NCBI RefSeq assembly: GCF_900183975.1
Contig: NZ_LT853882.1
Location: 2,845,501 to 2,909,500 of the forward strand
Direction: 5' to 3'
DNA from: Xanthomonas fragariae
GTDB lineage: Bacteria > Pseudomonadota > Gammaproteobacteria > Xanthomonadales > Xanthomonadaceae
DNA length: 64,000 nucleotides
In this document: one piece after another, positions 8,050-18,037 of the stretch
Layout: each line of letters opens with the position of its first letter
Numbering within the stretch: position 1 is the stretch's first letter
Translations under genes and position numbers: made by a program
The notes under the pieces: generated by a model
Told to the model about the DNA's origin: nothing
The model's database searches: none
The model's input: only the letters and a program-made list of their open reading frames with translations

Positions 8050-9219
8050 TCAATCCGCCAACCCACGCAGCAACTCATTCACGCTGGTCTTGCTACGCGT
8101 CTTGGCGTCCACCTGCTTGACGATCACCGCGCAATACAGCGAGTGCGAGCCATCATTCGACGGCAGCTGCCCGGACACCACCACGCTATACGGCGGCACA
8201 TGACCATAGGAAATCTCGCCAGTGGCGCGATTGTAGATGCGCGTGCTCTGGCCGATGAACACGCCCATGCCGATCACGCTGTGATGGCCGACGACTACAC
8301 CTTCAACCACTTCCGAACGCGCGCCGATAAAACAATGATCTTCAATGACGGTCGGGCTGGCCTGCAGCGGTTCGAGCACGCCGCCGATGCCGGCGCCGCC
8401 GGACAGATGGCAGTGCTTGCCGATCTGCGCGCACGAGCCCACGGTGGCCCAGGTGTCGACCATGGTGCCTTCGCCCACGTACGCACCGATGTTGGTGAAG
8501 CTCGGCATCAACACCACGTCCTTGCCGAAGAAACTGCCGCGACGCGCGACTGCGCCCGGCACCACACGCACACCTGCCTTGCGGAACTCGGCTTCGTGGA
8601 AGCCGGCAAAGCGTGACTCGACCTTGTCCCAGAACGGCGCCGGCTGCGCGTCGATCACCGCCATCTCGTTGACGCGGAAATACAGCAGCACGGCCTTCTT
8701 CAACCACTCGTTGACGGTCCAGCCGCCCTGCCCGTCCGGCTCGGCGACGCGGAGCTCACCGCTCTCCAGGCCGTCGATGACGCGGGTGACGATGGCGCGG
8801 GTGGAGCCTTCGATTTCGTCGATGGTCAAAGTGGCACGACGTTCGAACGCGCTTTCGATCCCGAACTTGAGTTCATCATGGCCCACATGCGTTGCGGCGG
8901 TCTGCACGGCCTTTTCGGCGATCGGCAGTTTCTTCGCCGCTGCAGCCTTTTTGGCAGCCGGCGCGGCAACGACGCTGGTCGGCTGATTGGCCACGCGCGG
9001 CGCAACGCCAGTCGCCGTCTTGGCGACGGTCTTCGTGGCAACGCGTTTTTTGCCGATAGTTTTCTTTACAGCGGCCTTCTTACCGACAGCCGCGACGGAC
9101 TTAGCGGCATCGGCGACAGGCGCGTTGGCGGCCTTGCTGCTCAGCTTGGGCGCGCGCTCGGGCGCTGCGCTGGCGGTGGTTGCGCTCTGCTTGCGCGCTG
9201 TCTTCTTGCTGATGGCCAT
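8050..9219 (-). CDS. dapD: Tetrahydrodipicolinate N-succinyltransferase with histone-like N-terminal tail
   Basis: This 389-residue enzyme succinylates tetrahydrodipicolinate in the lysine/DAP pathway. The ATG at 9219 has a good Shine-Dalgarno sequence (GGAG). From about residue 112 it is a normal DapD of about 275 residues: [27 protein letters not shown], then left-handed beta-helix hexapeptides with [28 protein letters not shown] and [14 protein letters not shown]. The first 110 residues are unusual: almost only Ala, Lys, Val, Pro and Thr with AAKK/KKA repeats, like the C-terminal tail of histone H1 or AlgP-type proteins. The tail is absent from E. coli DapD and may bind nucleic acid or be dispensable. 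The gene begins 20 bases after glnD ends, so the two are probably co-transcribed. Confidence 0.93.
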   Translation of the reverse strand: MAISKKTARKQSATTASAAPERAPKLSSKAANAPVADAAKSVAAVGKKAAVKKTIGKKRVATKTVAKTATGVAPRVANQPTSVVAAPAAKKAAAAKKLPIAEKAVQTAATHVGHDELKFGIESAFERRATLTIDEIEGSTRAIVTRVIDGLESGELRVAEPDGQGGWTVNEWLKKAVLLYFRVNEMAVIDAQPAPFWDKVESRFAGFHEAEFRKAGVRVVPGAVARRGSFFGKDVVLMPSFTNIGAYVGEGTMVDTWATVGSCAQIGKHCHLSGGAGIGGVLEPLQASPTVIEDHCFIGARSEVVEGVVVGHHSVIGMGVFIGQSTRIYNRATGEISYGHVPPYSVVVSGQLPSNDGSHSLYCAVIVKQVDAKTRSKTSVNELLRGLAD

Positions 9220-9239
9220 GGGGGCTCCGGGAGGGCGTA

Positions 9240-11849
9240 CTAGGTAGGGTCGAGGCAGGCGCACAGCGCATCGCGCAGGGCTTGCCGGGCGGATTCGGGC
9301 AACGGGCGATCATGCTCGTCGGTGATCTGGAACTGATCTTCCGCACGCTCGCCAAATGTGGCGATGCGCGCGTCGTGCACACGCAGGTGTTGCATGCGCA
9401 GCACATGCGCCACGTCAGCGAGCAGACCGGGGCGATCGGGCGCAACCAGGCTGATACGGGTACGGTGACCGTCGGCGCTTTCGCTGAATTCCACGCGCGG
9501 CGCAAAAAGGAAATGCCGCAACTGACGTGGCACTGCACGCCGCGACGGACGCACCTTCTGCAGATCGCCGGCGAGCACCTGACGCAACGCGGCGGCCAGA
9601 CGCTGCGGGTCGCCATCGGCCGAGCTGTCCTGTGGCAGCACTTCAAACACGTCGAGAATCGCATCATGCGGCGCGTCCAGCACGCGGGCGCGGTGGATGC
9701 CGTACCCCCTGCGGTCGAGCGTGGCCACGATCGCGGAGAACAAGCCGTCGCGATCGAGGGAATACACGAACACTTCCAGTGCGTCGTTGTCCGGCACCGC
9801 GCGCCGCGCCTTGACCGTGGTCTGGCCGATCTGCACTTCGATCAGCGAGACCGCCTGCCAAGCCAGTTGCTCGGGACGGAAGCGCAGGAAGTTTTCGTCC
9901 GGCATGCCGGCGAACTGACGATCGATGGTGGCATCGTCGTATCCCTGCTCCTGCATCAGCGCGCGCGCCGATTCGCGTGCCTCGCGCAGGCGTTCCTCGC
10001 GCGGCGGGGGATGTTCCAGGCCTTCGCGCAGCGCGCGGCGCGCGGCGAAGTACAGATCGGCCAGCAGCCGGTCCTTCCACGCGTTCCACAATTTGGGGCT
10101 GGTACCGGCGATATCGGCGCAGGTCAGCAAATACAGATGATCCAGCCGTTCGCGCGTGCCGACCAAGGTGGCGAAGCGATGGATCACATCCGGGTCGGAG
10201 ATATCCTGTTTTTGCGCAGTTACCGACATGCGCAGATGCTGCTCCACCAGCCAAGCCACAAGCGCGGTGTCGGCGTCACTGAGCCGATGCGCCAGGCAGA
10301 ACGCGCGCGCATCCACCGCACCCAGTTCGGAATGATCGCCGCCACGGCCTTTGGCGATGTCGTGAAACAGACCGGCCAGCAGCAGCAATTCCGGCTTGCG
10401 CAGACGCGGCCAGACTTCGTGGGTGATCGAAAAACGTTCGTCGGCGCGGCCTGCGGCAAACAGCGCGATGTTCCGCAGCACCATTAGCGTGTGCTGGTCC
10501 ACCGTGTAGACATGGAACAGGTCGAACTGCATGCGCCCGGAGACGCTGGCAAATGCCGGAATCCATTGGCCGAGCACGCCCAAGCGCGCCATGCGATTGA
10601 GCGTTTCCACCGCGCGTGGCCCCCGCAACAACGCCATGAACTGGTCGCGTGCAGGTGCATCGGCCACATCGTAGGCAGGCAACTCGCCCAGCACCTCGGC
10701 TAGCGCGCGCGCAGTCAGCGAATGCAGTCCACGCACGTCGCGGTGTGCGGCCCGCTGTGCGAACAAGGCGAACACCTGCATGACATCGCCATTCGGCCAC
10801 GTGTCCGCATCGGCGGCCAGATAGCCGCGGCGCAGGCTGAAACCGTCACTCAACGGCTCCGGCACCGCCTCGCCATCGAATTGTTCTTCGAAGCGCTGTA
10901 GCAGCCGGTCGCTGATGCGACGGATCAATGCAGCACTGCAATAAAAGCGCTGCATCATTTTTTCAACGCCCAGGCTTTCCGGGTCGTCGGCAAAGCCCAG
11001 CCGCTCGGCCAGAGTCTTCTGGTAATCGAAACGCAGGCGTTCTTCCGGTCGGTTGGCGACGATGTGCAGGCCAAAACGCAGCCGCGCCAGTTGCTCGCGC
11101 TCGCGCAGCAGCGCGGCCGCTTCGTCCAAGCCGACATGGCCGAGCCCAACCAGCGCCTCCAGATCCTTGACGCCGAAGGCTCGCAACGCCATCCAGCCTA
11201 ACGTCTGCAGATCGCGCAGACCGCCCGGGCCCTCCTTGATGTCCGGCTCCAGGTTGTCAGCGGTGTCGCCGAAGCGCTGATGGCGTGCCAGCAACTCTTC
11301 GCGTTTGGTCTGGAAGAATTCGCGCGGCGGCCACACCCGTTGTGGCGCGATCGCCGCCGCCAGTGCAGTGCTTGCGTCGTTTGCCGCAACCAACGGGCGC
11401 GATTCGATCAACGCAGTGAGTACGGTCTGGTCGACGGCGGCGGCGGTGCACTGCGCCGGTGAGCGAACCGCATGGCTGATCGGCAGGCCCACATCCCACA
11501 GCAGCGCAAACAAACGCGCCAAGGCCTGCTCGTGCTGCTGCTGCGCGACGGTCTCACCCAACACCAGCACATCCACATCCGAGCGCGGAAATAACTCGCC
11601 ATGCCCATAGCCACCGACCGCGTACAACGACAACCCGCTGTCGGCCGGAATGCAGCGTGTCCACGCATTACGCATCAATTGATCGACTGCACGCGCGCGC
11701 AGCGCGACCAGTCGCTCGATCGGCTCGCCCTGATCGAAGCGTTTGCACAGCCGCGTGTCCGCCTGCACCAGCAGCGGACGGGCCTGCACGGACCATTCCG
11801 CGTCGCCAGCGACGCCCTGTTCGGGTCCGCACGCCGGCGGGGCCGTCAT
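9240..11849 (-). CDS. glnD: [Protein-PII] uridylyltransferase / uridylyl-removing enzyme
   Basis: An 869-residue bifunctional nitrogen sensor that uridylylates PII (GlnB/GlnK) when glutamine is low and removes UMP when it is high. The order is nucleotidyltransferase ([23 protein letters not shown]), the GlnD linker region, an HD domain ([18 protein letters not shown]) for deuridylylation, and two C-terminal ACT domains ([16 protein letters not shown] and [16 protein letters not shown]) that sense glutamine. The ATG at 11849 overlaps the map stop as ATGA, so translational coupling is likely. A longer frame upstream overlaps map and is not needed. Confidence 0.95.
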   Translation of the reverse strand: MTAPPACGPEQGVAGDAEWSVQARPLLVQADTRLCKRFDQGEPIERLVALRARAVDQLMRNAWTRCIPADSGLSLYAVGGYGHGELFPRSDVDVLVLGETVAQQQHEQALARLFALLWDVGLPISHAVRSPAQCTAAAVDQTVLTALIESRPLVAANDASTALAAAIAPQRVWPPREFFQTKREELLARHQRFGDTADNLEPDIKEGPGGLRDLQTLGWMALRAFGVKDLEALVGLGHVGLDEAAALLREREQLARLRFGLHIVANRPEERLRFDYQKTLAERLGFADDPESLGVEKMMQRFYCSAALIRRISDRLLQRFEEQFDGEAVPEPLSDGFSLRRGYLAADADTWPNGDVMQVFALFAQRAAHRDVRGLHSLTARALAEVLGELPAYDVADAPARDQFMALLRGPRAVETLNRMARLGVLGQWIPAFASVSGRMQFDLFHVYTVDQHTLMVLRNIALFAAGRADERFSITHEVWPRLRKPELLLLAGLFHDIAKGRGGDHSELGAVDARAFCLAHRLSDADTALVAWLVEQHLRMSVTAQKQDISDPDVIHRFATLVGTRERLDHLYLLTCADIAGTSPKLWNAWKDRLLADLYFAARRALREGLEHPPPREERLREARESARALMQEQGYDDATIDRQFAGMPDENFLRFRPEQLAWQAVSLIEVQIGQTTVKARRAVPDNDALEVFVYSLDRDGLFSAIVATLDRRGYGIHRARVLDAPHDAILDVFEVLPQDSSADGDPQRLAAALRQVLAGDLQKVRPSRRAVPRQLRHFLFAPRVEFSESADGHRTRISLVAPDRPGLLADVAHVLRMQHLRVHDARIATFGERAEDQFQITDEHDRPLPESARQALRDALCACLDPT

Positions 11850-12622
11850 ATCGGTGCGGGAGCGTTCGGCGACAGTGTCAGCACATCTACGCCTTCTTCG
11901 GTCACTGCGACCATGTGCTCCCACTGCGCGGACAACTTGCGATCCTTGGTGACCACGGTCCAGCCGTCGGGCAGAGTCTTATGGTGACAGGTGCCTTCGT
12001 TGATCATCGGCTCGATGGTGAAGGTCATGCCCGGCTTGAGCACCAGACCTTCGCCCGGACGGCCGTAATGCATCACCTGTGGCTCGTCGTGATAGACCTT
12101 GCCGATGCCATGGCCGCAGTAGTCGCGCACCACGCTAAAACGCTCGGCCTCGGCGAACCTCTGGATCGCGTGCCCCACATCGCCCAGCGTTGCGCCAGGC
12201 TCGACCGCACGGATGCCGCGCCACATCGCTTCATAGGTGGTGTCCACCAAGCGCTTGGCCATTACCGAGGGCGTGCCCACGTAATACATACGGCTGGTAT
12301 CGCCATGCCAGCCGTCCTTGATGACGGTGACATCGATATTGACGATGTCGCCGTCTTTCAAGACCTTGGCCGCGCTCGGGATGCCGTGACAGATCACGTT
12401 GTTGACCGAGGTGCACACGCTCTTGGGAAAGCCGCGGTAGCCGACGTTGGCAGGAATGGCGCCCTGCACGTTGACGATATGATCGTGGCAGATGCGGTCC
12501 AGCTCGGCCGTGGTCACGCCCACTTGGACGTGCGGGGCCACGATGTCGAGCACCTCGGCGGCCAGGCGGCCGGCGACGCGCATCAGTTCGATTTCTTCTT
12601 TGGTTTTCAGATTGACGCTCAT
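11846..12622 (-). CDS. map: Methionine aminopeptidase type I
   Basis: This 258-residue enzyme removes the N-terminal Met from new proteins. The ATG at 12622 (MSVNLKTKEEIELMRVAG) gives the usual type I length. Metal-binding and substrate motifs are visible: CTSVNNVICHGIPSA (His), DGDIVNIDVTV (Asp), the second Asp in WHGDTSRMY, GHGIGKVYHDEPQ (His), EPMINEG and TVVTKDRKLSAQWEHMVAVTEEG. It is first in the map-glnD-dapD group and divergent from the pilus operon. In many gammaproteobacteria map lies next to rpsB; here the pilus operon separates them. Confidence 0.97.
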   Translation of the reverse strand: MSVNLKTKEEIELMRVAGRLAAEVLDIVAPHVQVGVTTAELDRICHDHIVNVQGAIPANVGYRGFPKSVCTSVNNVICHGIPSAAKVLKDGDIVNIDVTVIKDGWHGDTSRMYYVGTPSVMAKRLVDTTYEAMWRGIRAVEPGATLGDVGHAIQRFAEAERFSVVRDYCGHGIGKVYHDEPQVMHYGRPGEGLVLKPGMTFTIEPMINEGTCHHKTLPDGWTVVTKDRKLSAQWEHMVAVTEEGVDVLTLSPNAPAPI

Positions 12623-12936
12623 GGCCCGGATTATCGCCGATTCGGGCTGAATCTGAACGACCCACGTCGCCGCTTTTTTGCGTGACAGGCGATGACGGCG
12701 CAAGCGGACGGTGCAACAGGAAACCGGCGCCATCCCGTATTCATGTGTGACGCAATGCAGAGAGCGTCAAGGTCTCCGTTAACGGAGTCATCCGAAAAAG
12801 GTCGCAATTTTGGAAAAATAACCAGCGTAAACAGCTATATAGCGCGTGAATTCGGCGTTATCTTCTGGCACGGCAGATGCATTGCAAAAAGGGCGACGAG
12901 CCGTCGCATCACGAATGACCAGACCGGTCTAAGGAA
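12623..12936. other. Divergent promoter region between map and the pilus operon
   Basis: About 310 bases that must hold the promoters of map (leftward) and of the pilus genes (rightward). The stretch near 12790-12850 is AT-richer than its surroundings, as expected for a promoter. No confident -35/-10 pair or regulator site was identified. Confidence 0.35.
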
Positions 12937-13467
12937 ATGTCCATGCGTACTGCCCATCCCGTCCTGCTTTCCCTTGGCCTGCTCTCGACCATCAGTGTCG
13001 CGACCGCGGCAGATACCACCACCTTCAACGTCAAGATCGCCGTCACCAAGGCCTGCACCATCACCGCTGCGTCCGCCACGGACGTCGACTTCGGCTCGGT
13101 ACTTTCGACCTCGACCGCCAACGCCGACGCCAACGGCAGCGTGACCGCGCAGTGCACCGCGCTGACGCCGTACAACATCGCGCTGAGCGCAGGTAGCAAT
13201 GCCAGCACCGCAAACGACGTCACCACCCGTCGCATGAAGAACGCAGACCCGCTAGTCACCGCCAGCAACTTCATCGCCTACCAGCTCTACCAGGATCTGG
13301 CACGCAGCACAGTATGGGGCAGCACCAGCGGCACCAATACGCTGAGCCGCACCGCCACCGGCATCAACCAGGTCTTTCCGGTCTACGGTCGTGTGACCAA
13401 CCCATCGGTCAACAATGCCGCGACCGGTAGCTACCAAGACACGATCACCGCCACGATCGTCTATTGA
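12937..13467 (+). CDS. Spore-coat-U-domain major pilin (archaic chaperone-usher pilus)
   Basis: This 176-residue secreted protein has a signal peptide (to ...SVATAA), then one SCPU domain: FNVKIAVTKACTITAAS..DVDFGS, paired Cys, and a C-terminal donor-accepting pattern GSYQDTITATIVY. Subunits of this type polymerise by donor-strand exchange into Csu-like surface fibres for attachment and biofilm. It is the first gene of the operon, as CsuA/B is in Acinetobacter, and its stop overlaps the next start. The start could also be the second Met (12943). Confidence 0.85.
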   Translation: MSMRTAHPVLLSLGLLSTISVATAADTTTFNVKIAVTKACTITAASATDVDFGSVLSTSTANADANGSVTAQCTALTPYNIALSAGSNASTANDVTTRRMKNADPLVTASNFIAYQLYQDLARSTVWGSTSGTNTLSRTATGINQVFPVYGRVTNPSVNNAATGSYQDTITATIVY

Positions 13468-14246
13468 GCACGCGCATGATCCTGCACCACCGCCTGCCGC
13501 TATGCCTGCCTGCGTGGGCGGTTCCAGTTGGACTGACCTTGGCGCTGGCGCTGTGTAGCGGCTGGACGCTGCCCTCGGCGCGTGCGGCCAGCCTTCAATT
13601 GGCACCGACCTCGCTGACCTTGCACGCAGAGCAGTCCGCCGACGGGCTGTGGCTGAGCAACAGCGGCGGCGTGCCGGTGCAGGTGCAGACACGCGCCTAT
13701 CGATGGACCCAGCGCGATGGACGGGACCAGCTCGACCCCACACCGGAACTGCTGGTCAGCCCACCGATGCGCACCCTGGCCGCTGGCGAACGCCAGCTAA
13801 TTCGCGTTATTCGCGCCGGACCTGCGCCAACCGGCCAGGAGGTCTGTTACCGCATCATCGTCGACGAACTTCCCAACGCCGATGCCGATCGCAAAGGCAT
13901 GCAATTCGTGCTGCGCTACTCGGTGCCGATCTTCGTGCTGCCACCCGGCAAAGCCGATCCTAAGCCGACCTTGAATGCGCACTTGGTGGCCGGCAGCGAC
14001 GGCAATGCGCAGATCCAGATCAGCAACACCGGCAGCGGGCATGCCCAGGTCGCCGACCTACAACATCGAGTCGATGGCACGGCCAAAACGGCATTGAACG
14101 GCCTGGTTGGCTATGTACTGCCCGGTCAGACCATGCGCTGGTCATTGGGTGCACCGCTGGCGCAGTTCGGCCGCGGCACCATTATCGCAAGGATCAATGG
14201 TGAGGCGGACGAACGTACTTTGTTGGCAGTGCCGACAGCGCCGTGA
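13464..14246 (+). CDS. Pilus periplasmic chaperone (archaic class)
   Basis: A 260-residue PapD/FimC-fold chaperone that caps pilin subunits and delivers them to the usher. After a long signal sequence (to ...PSARAA) comes an N-terminal Ig-like domain with LQLAPTSLTLHAEQSADGLWLSN and VRAGPAP, the conserved basic anchor in RQLIRVIRAG, and YRIIVDELP. A second Ig-like domain runs from about residue 155. It overlaps the pilin gene by 4 bases and the usher by about 50 bases, indicating tight co-expression. Confidence 0.87.
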   Translation: MSTRMILHHRLPLCLPAWAVPVGLTLALALCSGWTLPSARAASLQLAPTSLTLHAEQSADGLWLSNSGGVPVQVQTRAYRWTQRDGRDQLDPTPELLVSPPMRTLAAGERQLIRVIRAGPAPTGQEVCYRIIVDELPNADADRKGMQFVLRYSVPIFVLPPGKADPKPTLNAHLVAGSDGNAQIQISNTGSGHAQVADLQHRVDGTAKTALNGLVGYVLPGQTMRWSLGAPLAQFGRGTIIARINGEADERTLLAVPTAP

Positions 14247-16611
14247 TGCGGCCAGGCTGGCGATGACGCTGCTCGCGACTGCTACTTGCCTGGGAAGCGC
14301 TGCGGCCGGCGATCTGGCCGATGTGGCGCCGCTTCCCGATCAGACCGTGCAAGACGACACGCCGCAGCCACAAACGCTGTATCTCGAAGTCACCTTGAAT
14401 CAGGCAGACCGCGGTCTGACGCCGTTCGAACTGGTCGACGGGCATCTGCGTGGATCGGTCGAAACGCTGCGCAAACTCGGCTTCATCCTGGCCGATCGCG
14501 CTGCTGGCGAGCTGGTCGATCTAGACCGTCTGCCCGATGTGGAAGTGCGTTACGACGCCGCGTTACAGCGGCTCGCATTGCAAGTGCCGCTGGCGCAGCT
14601 GTCGCTATCCACCACGGTGTTGAAAACCGAAGAAGTCGCCTCGCCCAGCGCCACCGCATCGCCCGGCATCCTGCTCAATTACGACTTTTATGCCACGCGC
14701 AATACCGGTACCGGCAGCGTGTCGTTAGCCACCGAATTGCGCGGCTTCGGTATCGGTCGCGGCATGGTCGACACTACCGCTGTATTCCTGGCTTACGACC
14801 GCCCGCAGGACGAGCGCTGGCGTAGCGAAGCGGTGCGCCTGGACAGCGCCTGGCAGATGGATTTCCCAGATAGCGCAACCAGCCTCACCGTGGGCGATTT
14901 CTATAGCGGCTTTGTCGACTGGAGCCGTTCGATCCGCTTGGGCGGCGTGCAGATCGGCCGCAATTACGCCTTGCAGCCGTATCGGGTTTTGACGCCGACG
15001 CCGAGCTTTCTGGGCGAAGCGGCAGTGCCTTCCACGGTGGAGCTGTACGTCGATGGCCTGCGCCAGTACAGCGGCCAAGTGCCGGCTGGGCCGTTCCAGT
15101 TGGCCGCGCAACCAGGCATCAGTGGCACCGGTCAGGCGCAGATCGTGGTGACCGATGCATTCGGCCGCGTGCGCCGGCTGGACTTTGCGTTCTACAGCAC
15201 GCCGCAGTTGCTGGCGCGCGGCATTTCGGAATGGTCGGCCGGCATCGGTCATCTGCGCCGCGACTACGGGGTGCGCTCGTTTTCCTACGAATCGCGCGCG
15301 GTGGCCAGCGCCACCTTTCGCAAAGGCCTGCGCGAAGACGTCACCATCGAAGCACATGCCGAGGCCGGCGGCGGCGTGGTCAATGTCGGTGCGGGCGGGA
15401 TCTGGTTGCTCGGCGTGGGCGGCGTTTTCAACCTCGCCTATGTACATAGCCGCATGGACGATCTGCGCGGCGGTCAGTACGTGCTGGGCTATGCCTGGAA
15501 CAACCGGCGTTTCAATTTCAACATCGGCACTCAGCGCACCCACGGCGATTATCGCGACCTTGGCGCGCTGCAAGGCAGCGTGCCGGCACGCATCAGCGAC
15601 CGCGCGGTGTTCGGCGTCAATGTCGAGCCGGTCGGCTCGCTGGGCACCAGTTACGTGCGGCTGAGTTATCCGCAAGGCGACACATCACGCTACGCTAGCG
15701 TGTTCTGGTCGCGCGGTTTCGGGCGTAACTGGGCCGGCAACCTGTCCGGCAATCAGAACCTGGGCCTGCGCAGCGATCGCAGCCTGTATCTGTCGCTGTC
15801 GACCACGTTTGGCGGGTCGCGCCAGGCCAGTGCATCGATGCAGCGCAACGGTAACCGCACCGGATTTGTGGCCGACATCAGCCAGCCGCTGCCGGGCGAT
15901 GGCGACCTCGGCGGTATCGGTTGGCGGCTGCAGGGACGTGCCGCCGACGATGCCGGCGGCGGGCTGGCCGAACTCGGCTGGTTGAACCGTGTCGGCCGCT
16001 ACAACATCGGCGCCGCCAACCAGGACGGCGCGAATTTCGGCTACGCCAGTGCCAGCGGCAGCCTGGTGTGGATGAACGGCCGCGGCTTTGCAGCGCGCGA
16101 CATTCAGGATGCCTTTGCGGTGGTATCTACCGACGGTCAGGCCGGCATCCCGGTGCGGCTGGAAAACCGCTTGATCGGTGTCACCGACGCGCGCGGCACC
16201 CTGCTGGTCACGCCATTGCAATCGTGGCAGCGCAACCAGCTGTCCATCGACACCTTGAACCTGCCGGCAGATCTGCGCGTGGATCGCGTCGATACCGCAG
16301 TGACGCCGCGTCGGCAATCCGGCGTGGCGGTGGGCTTCGGCATCACTCGAGTGCGCGCCGCCGTCATCGTGCTGCACGATGCACAAGGCGCCCCCCTGCC
16401 GGTCGGCAGCGTGGTGCAGCGCGAGGGCGATGTCGAACGCGTGGTGGTCGGCTACGACGGCGAAACCTATCTGGACAATCTGCAGATAGACAACCGCATC
16501 TTTGTCGAGTTGCCTGACGGCCGCTGCAGCGCGCGGTTCACCTATCCCGCCAACCCAAACGGCATTCCACGCATCGGACCACTGAAGTGCATTGCCGAGC
16601 CTTTGCCATGA
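14197..16611 (+). CDS. Outer-membrane usher of the archaic chaperone-usher pilus
   Basis: The ATG at 14197, with AAGGA just upstream, gives 804 residues; a later ATG at 14263 is possible. It is the pore and assembly platform for pilin export. After a signal-like stretch come the usher N-domain (LYLEVTLNQADRGLTPFELVDG), a beta-barrel with the plug region (TPSFLGEAAVPSTVELYVDGLRQY and FQLAAQPGISGTGQAQIVVTD), and C-terminal domains with FVELPDGRCSARF. The length fits CsuD-type ushers. The start lies inside the chaperone gene and the stop overlaps the next ATG (ATGA). Confidence 0.9.
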   Translation: MVRRTNVLCWQCRQRRDAARLAMTLLATATCLGSAAAGDLADVAPLPDQTVQDDTPQPQTLYLEVTLNQADRGLTPFELVDGHLRGSVETLRKLGFILADRAAGELVDLDRLPDVEVRYDAALQRLALQVPLAQLSLSTTVLKTEEVASPSATASPGILLNYDFYATRNTGTGSVSLATELRGFGIGRGMVDTTAVFLAYDRPQDERWRSEAVRLDSAWQMDFPDSATSLTVGDFYSGFVDWSRSIRLGGVQIGRNYALQPYRVLTPTPSFLGEAAVPSTVELYVDGLRQYSGQVPAGPFQLAAQPGISGTGQAQIVVTDAFGRVRRLDFAFYSTPQLLARGISEWSAGIGHLRRDYGVRSFSYESRAVASATFRKGLREDVTIEAHAEAGGGVVNVGAGGIWLLGVGGVFNLAYVHSRMDDLRGGQYVLGYAWNNRRFNFNIGTQRTHGDYRDLGALQGSVPARISDRAVFGVNVEPVGSLGTSYVRLSYPQGDTSRYASVFWSRGFGRNWAGNLSGNQNLGLRSDRSLYLSLSTTFGGSRQASASMQRNGNRTGFVADISQPLPGDGDLGGIGWRLQGRAADDAGGGLAELGWLNRVGRYNIGAANQDGANFGYASASGSLVWMNGRGFAARDIQDAFAVVSTDGQAGIPVRLENRLIGVTDARGTLLVTPLQSWQRNQLSIDTLNLPADLRVDRVDTAVTPRRQSGVAVGFGITRVRAAVIVLHDAQGAPLPVGSVVQREGDVERVVVGYDGETYLDNLQIDNRIFVELPDGRCSARFTYPANPNGIPRIGPLKCIAEPLP

Positions 16612-17642
16612 ATATGCACCCGTTCTGGCGCCTGTTGTTGAGCGTCACGATCGCCGCGCTGTGGCTGGTACCCAGCCAGCAAGCGCGGGCAGACACTACC
16701 TGCACCGTCACGCTTGGCACCCCGCTGGCGTTCGGCAATGTAGCGGCCAATGGCACGACCGATGCGGTGGCAACGCTCAGCGTGTCTTGTTCGACCGCCG
16801 CGCTCAGTGTCCTGGGATACGCCCAAGTGAGCCTTTGCCTGGACCTTGGGCCGGGCAGCGCCAGCAACGGACTGTATGCTCCGCGCCGCATGCTCAACTC
16901 CACCAACGACAGTCTGGATTTCCAGATCTACAGCGAGGCGACACGCACCCAGATCTGGGGAACCACTGGCTCGACAATGCCCTCGCCGCGCACGCTGACG
17001 CTCTCGTACGCAGTTCCGGTGATCACTGGAGGCTCCCAGGCGGCCAGTGTCGCGCTATACGGCCGCATTCCAGCCAACCAAATCCTGTCGGTCGGCAACC
17101 ACACCAGCAGTTTCGGCGGTGCCGACACCGTGCTGCGCTACTCCTACAACGAGAGCATCATTGGCGCCCCACCGCTACCGGCCAATTGCACGGCCGGCGG
17201 CAGCGGCACCAAGACCGCCAGCAACGCGTTCCCGTTCACCGCCTCGGCCAATGTGCCGGCGCGCTGCAATACCTACGTAACCACCGACCTAGACTTCGGC
17301 AGCATTGCCGGCACCATCGCCACCGCAATCGATCGCACCTCTACCATCAGCCTGGCCTGCACCAACCGCACCGCCTGGAACATCGGCCTGGACAATGGCA
17401 GCAACGCCAACGGCAGTGTCAGGCGAATGCGCCACGCGACCAGCTCCAACTACATCACCTACGAGCTCTACAGCAACAGTGGCCGTAGCAGTCGCTGGGG
17501 GAATACGATCGGGGTCGACACCCTGGCCGGCACCGGCAACGGCGTTGCGCAGACGGTAACGGTCTATGGCCGCGCGCCGGCTTCCCAGCTGCCCATCGCG
17601 GGGGCCTACAACGACACGGTGACCGTATTCATCACTTACTGA
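16608..17642 (+). CDS. Two-domain spore-coat-U protein, probable pilus tip adhesin
   Basis: A 344-residue secreted protein beginning at ATG 16608, overlapping the usher stop. The signal peptide runs to ...SQQARA. Two SCPU domains follow: residues 29-200 (TTCTVTLGTPLAFGNVAANGTTDA...) and about 205-344 (NVPARCNTYVTTDLDFGSI...). In the Csu system the two-domain subunit CsuE caps the fibre and contacts surfaces through hydrophobic loops. By domain layout and position this is the equivalent. The C terminus (YNDTVTVFITY) has the usual subunit end. Confidence 0.8.
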   Translation: MNMHPFWRLLLSVTIAALWLVPSQQARADTTCTVTLGTPLAFGNVAANGTTDAVATLSVSCSTAALSVLGYAQVSLCLDLGPGSASNGLYAPRRMLNSTNDSLDFQIYSEATRTQIWGTTGSTMPSPRTLTLSYAVPVITGGSQAASVALYGRIPANQILSVGNHTSSFGGADTVLRYSYNESIIGAPPLPANCTAGGSGTKTASNAFPFTASANVPARCNTYVTTDLDFGSIAGTIATAIDRTSTISLACTNRTAWNIGLDNGSNANGSVRRMRHATSSNYITYELYSNSGRSSRWGNTIGVDTLAGTGNGVAQTVTVYGRAPASQLPIAGAYNDTVTVFITY

Positions 17643-17690
17643 CAGTTAATAAAGTTAGCTCCGGAGACGTCGCTATTTGCTACGACTCCA

Positions 17691-18035
17691 ATGCAATCGA
17701 TTGCCTTTATGACACTCGTCACTTTTCTGAAACGCCTGACTCTGGTTGCTCTGATCTGCACCACGTTTCTGATCTGCACCACGTTCGTGGCCAGCGCGGC
17801 TGCCAGTCGCGGGCCGGAAAATTCCACCCTGAATATCGGCTTGCGTCTGCTCAGCGCTTGCGAGTTGCGCACCTCGCCAGCGAGCGCCAGTTGCTCCATA
17901 GGCACGCCGATGTCAATCGCCCAGCCGGCGCTTAGTACCACCCTACCCTTGGTCGCCGGCACTGGTCAAGATGCCAGCGCACTTGCCGGGCCTGCGCCCG
18001 CCGGCACGGCGCGCGTTACCACGGTCGCGTTTTAA
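17691..18035 (+). CDS. Small secreted protein of the pilus operon
   Basis: This 114-residue protein has an N-terminal hydrophobic segment (VTFLKRLTLVALICTTFLICTTF) suitable as a signal peptide, then a short domain with two Cys (LSACELRT and SASCSIG). The STLNIGLRLLSACEL stretch resembles the first strand and Cys of a spore-coat-U domain, but the remainder is too short for a full subunit. It could be a minor or degenerate subunit or anchor. The repeated CTTFLICTTF in the signal looks like a small tandem duplication (TCTGATCTGCACCACGTT). It precedes the second chaperone by 2 bases. Function unknown. Confidence 0.6.
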   Translation: MQSIAFMTLVTFLKRLTLVALICTTFLICTTFVASAAASRGPENSTLNIGLRLLSACELRTSPASASCSIGTPMSIAQPALSTTLPLVAGTGQDASALAGPAPAGTARVTTVAF

Positions 18036-18037
18036 GC

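Noticed and set aside
17660..17676. GACGTCGCTATT after the pilus tip gene, identical to the IS3 right end plus flank at 44334-44345
   Set aside because: Only 12 bases match and no other part of the element is present; treated as chance.
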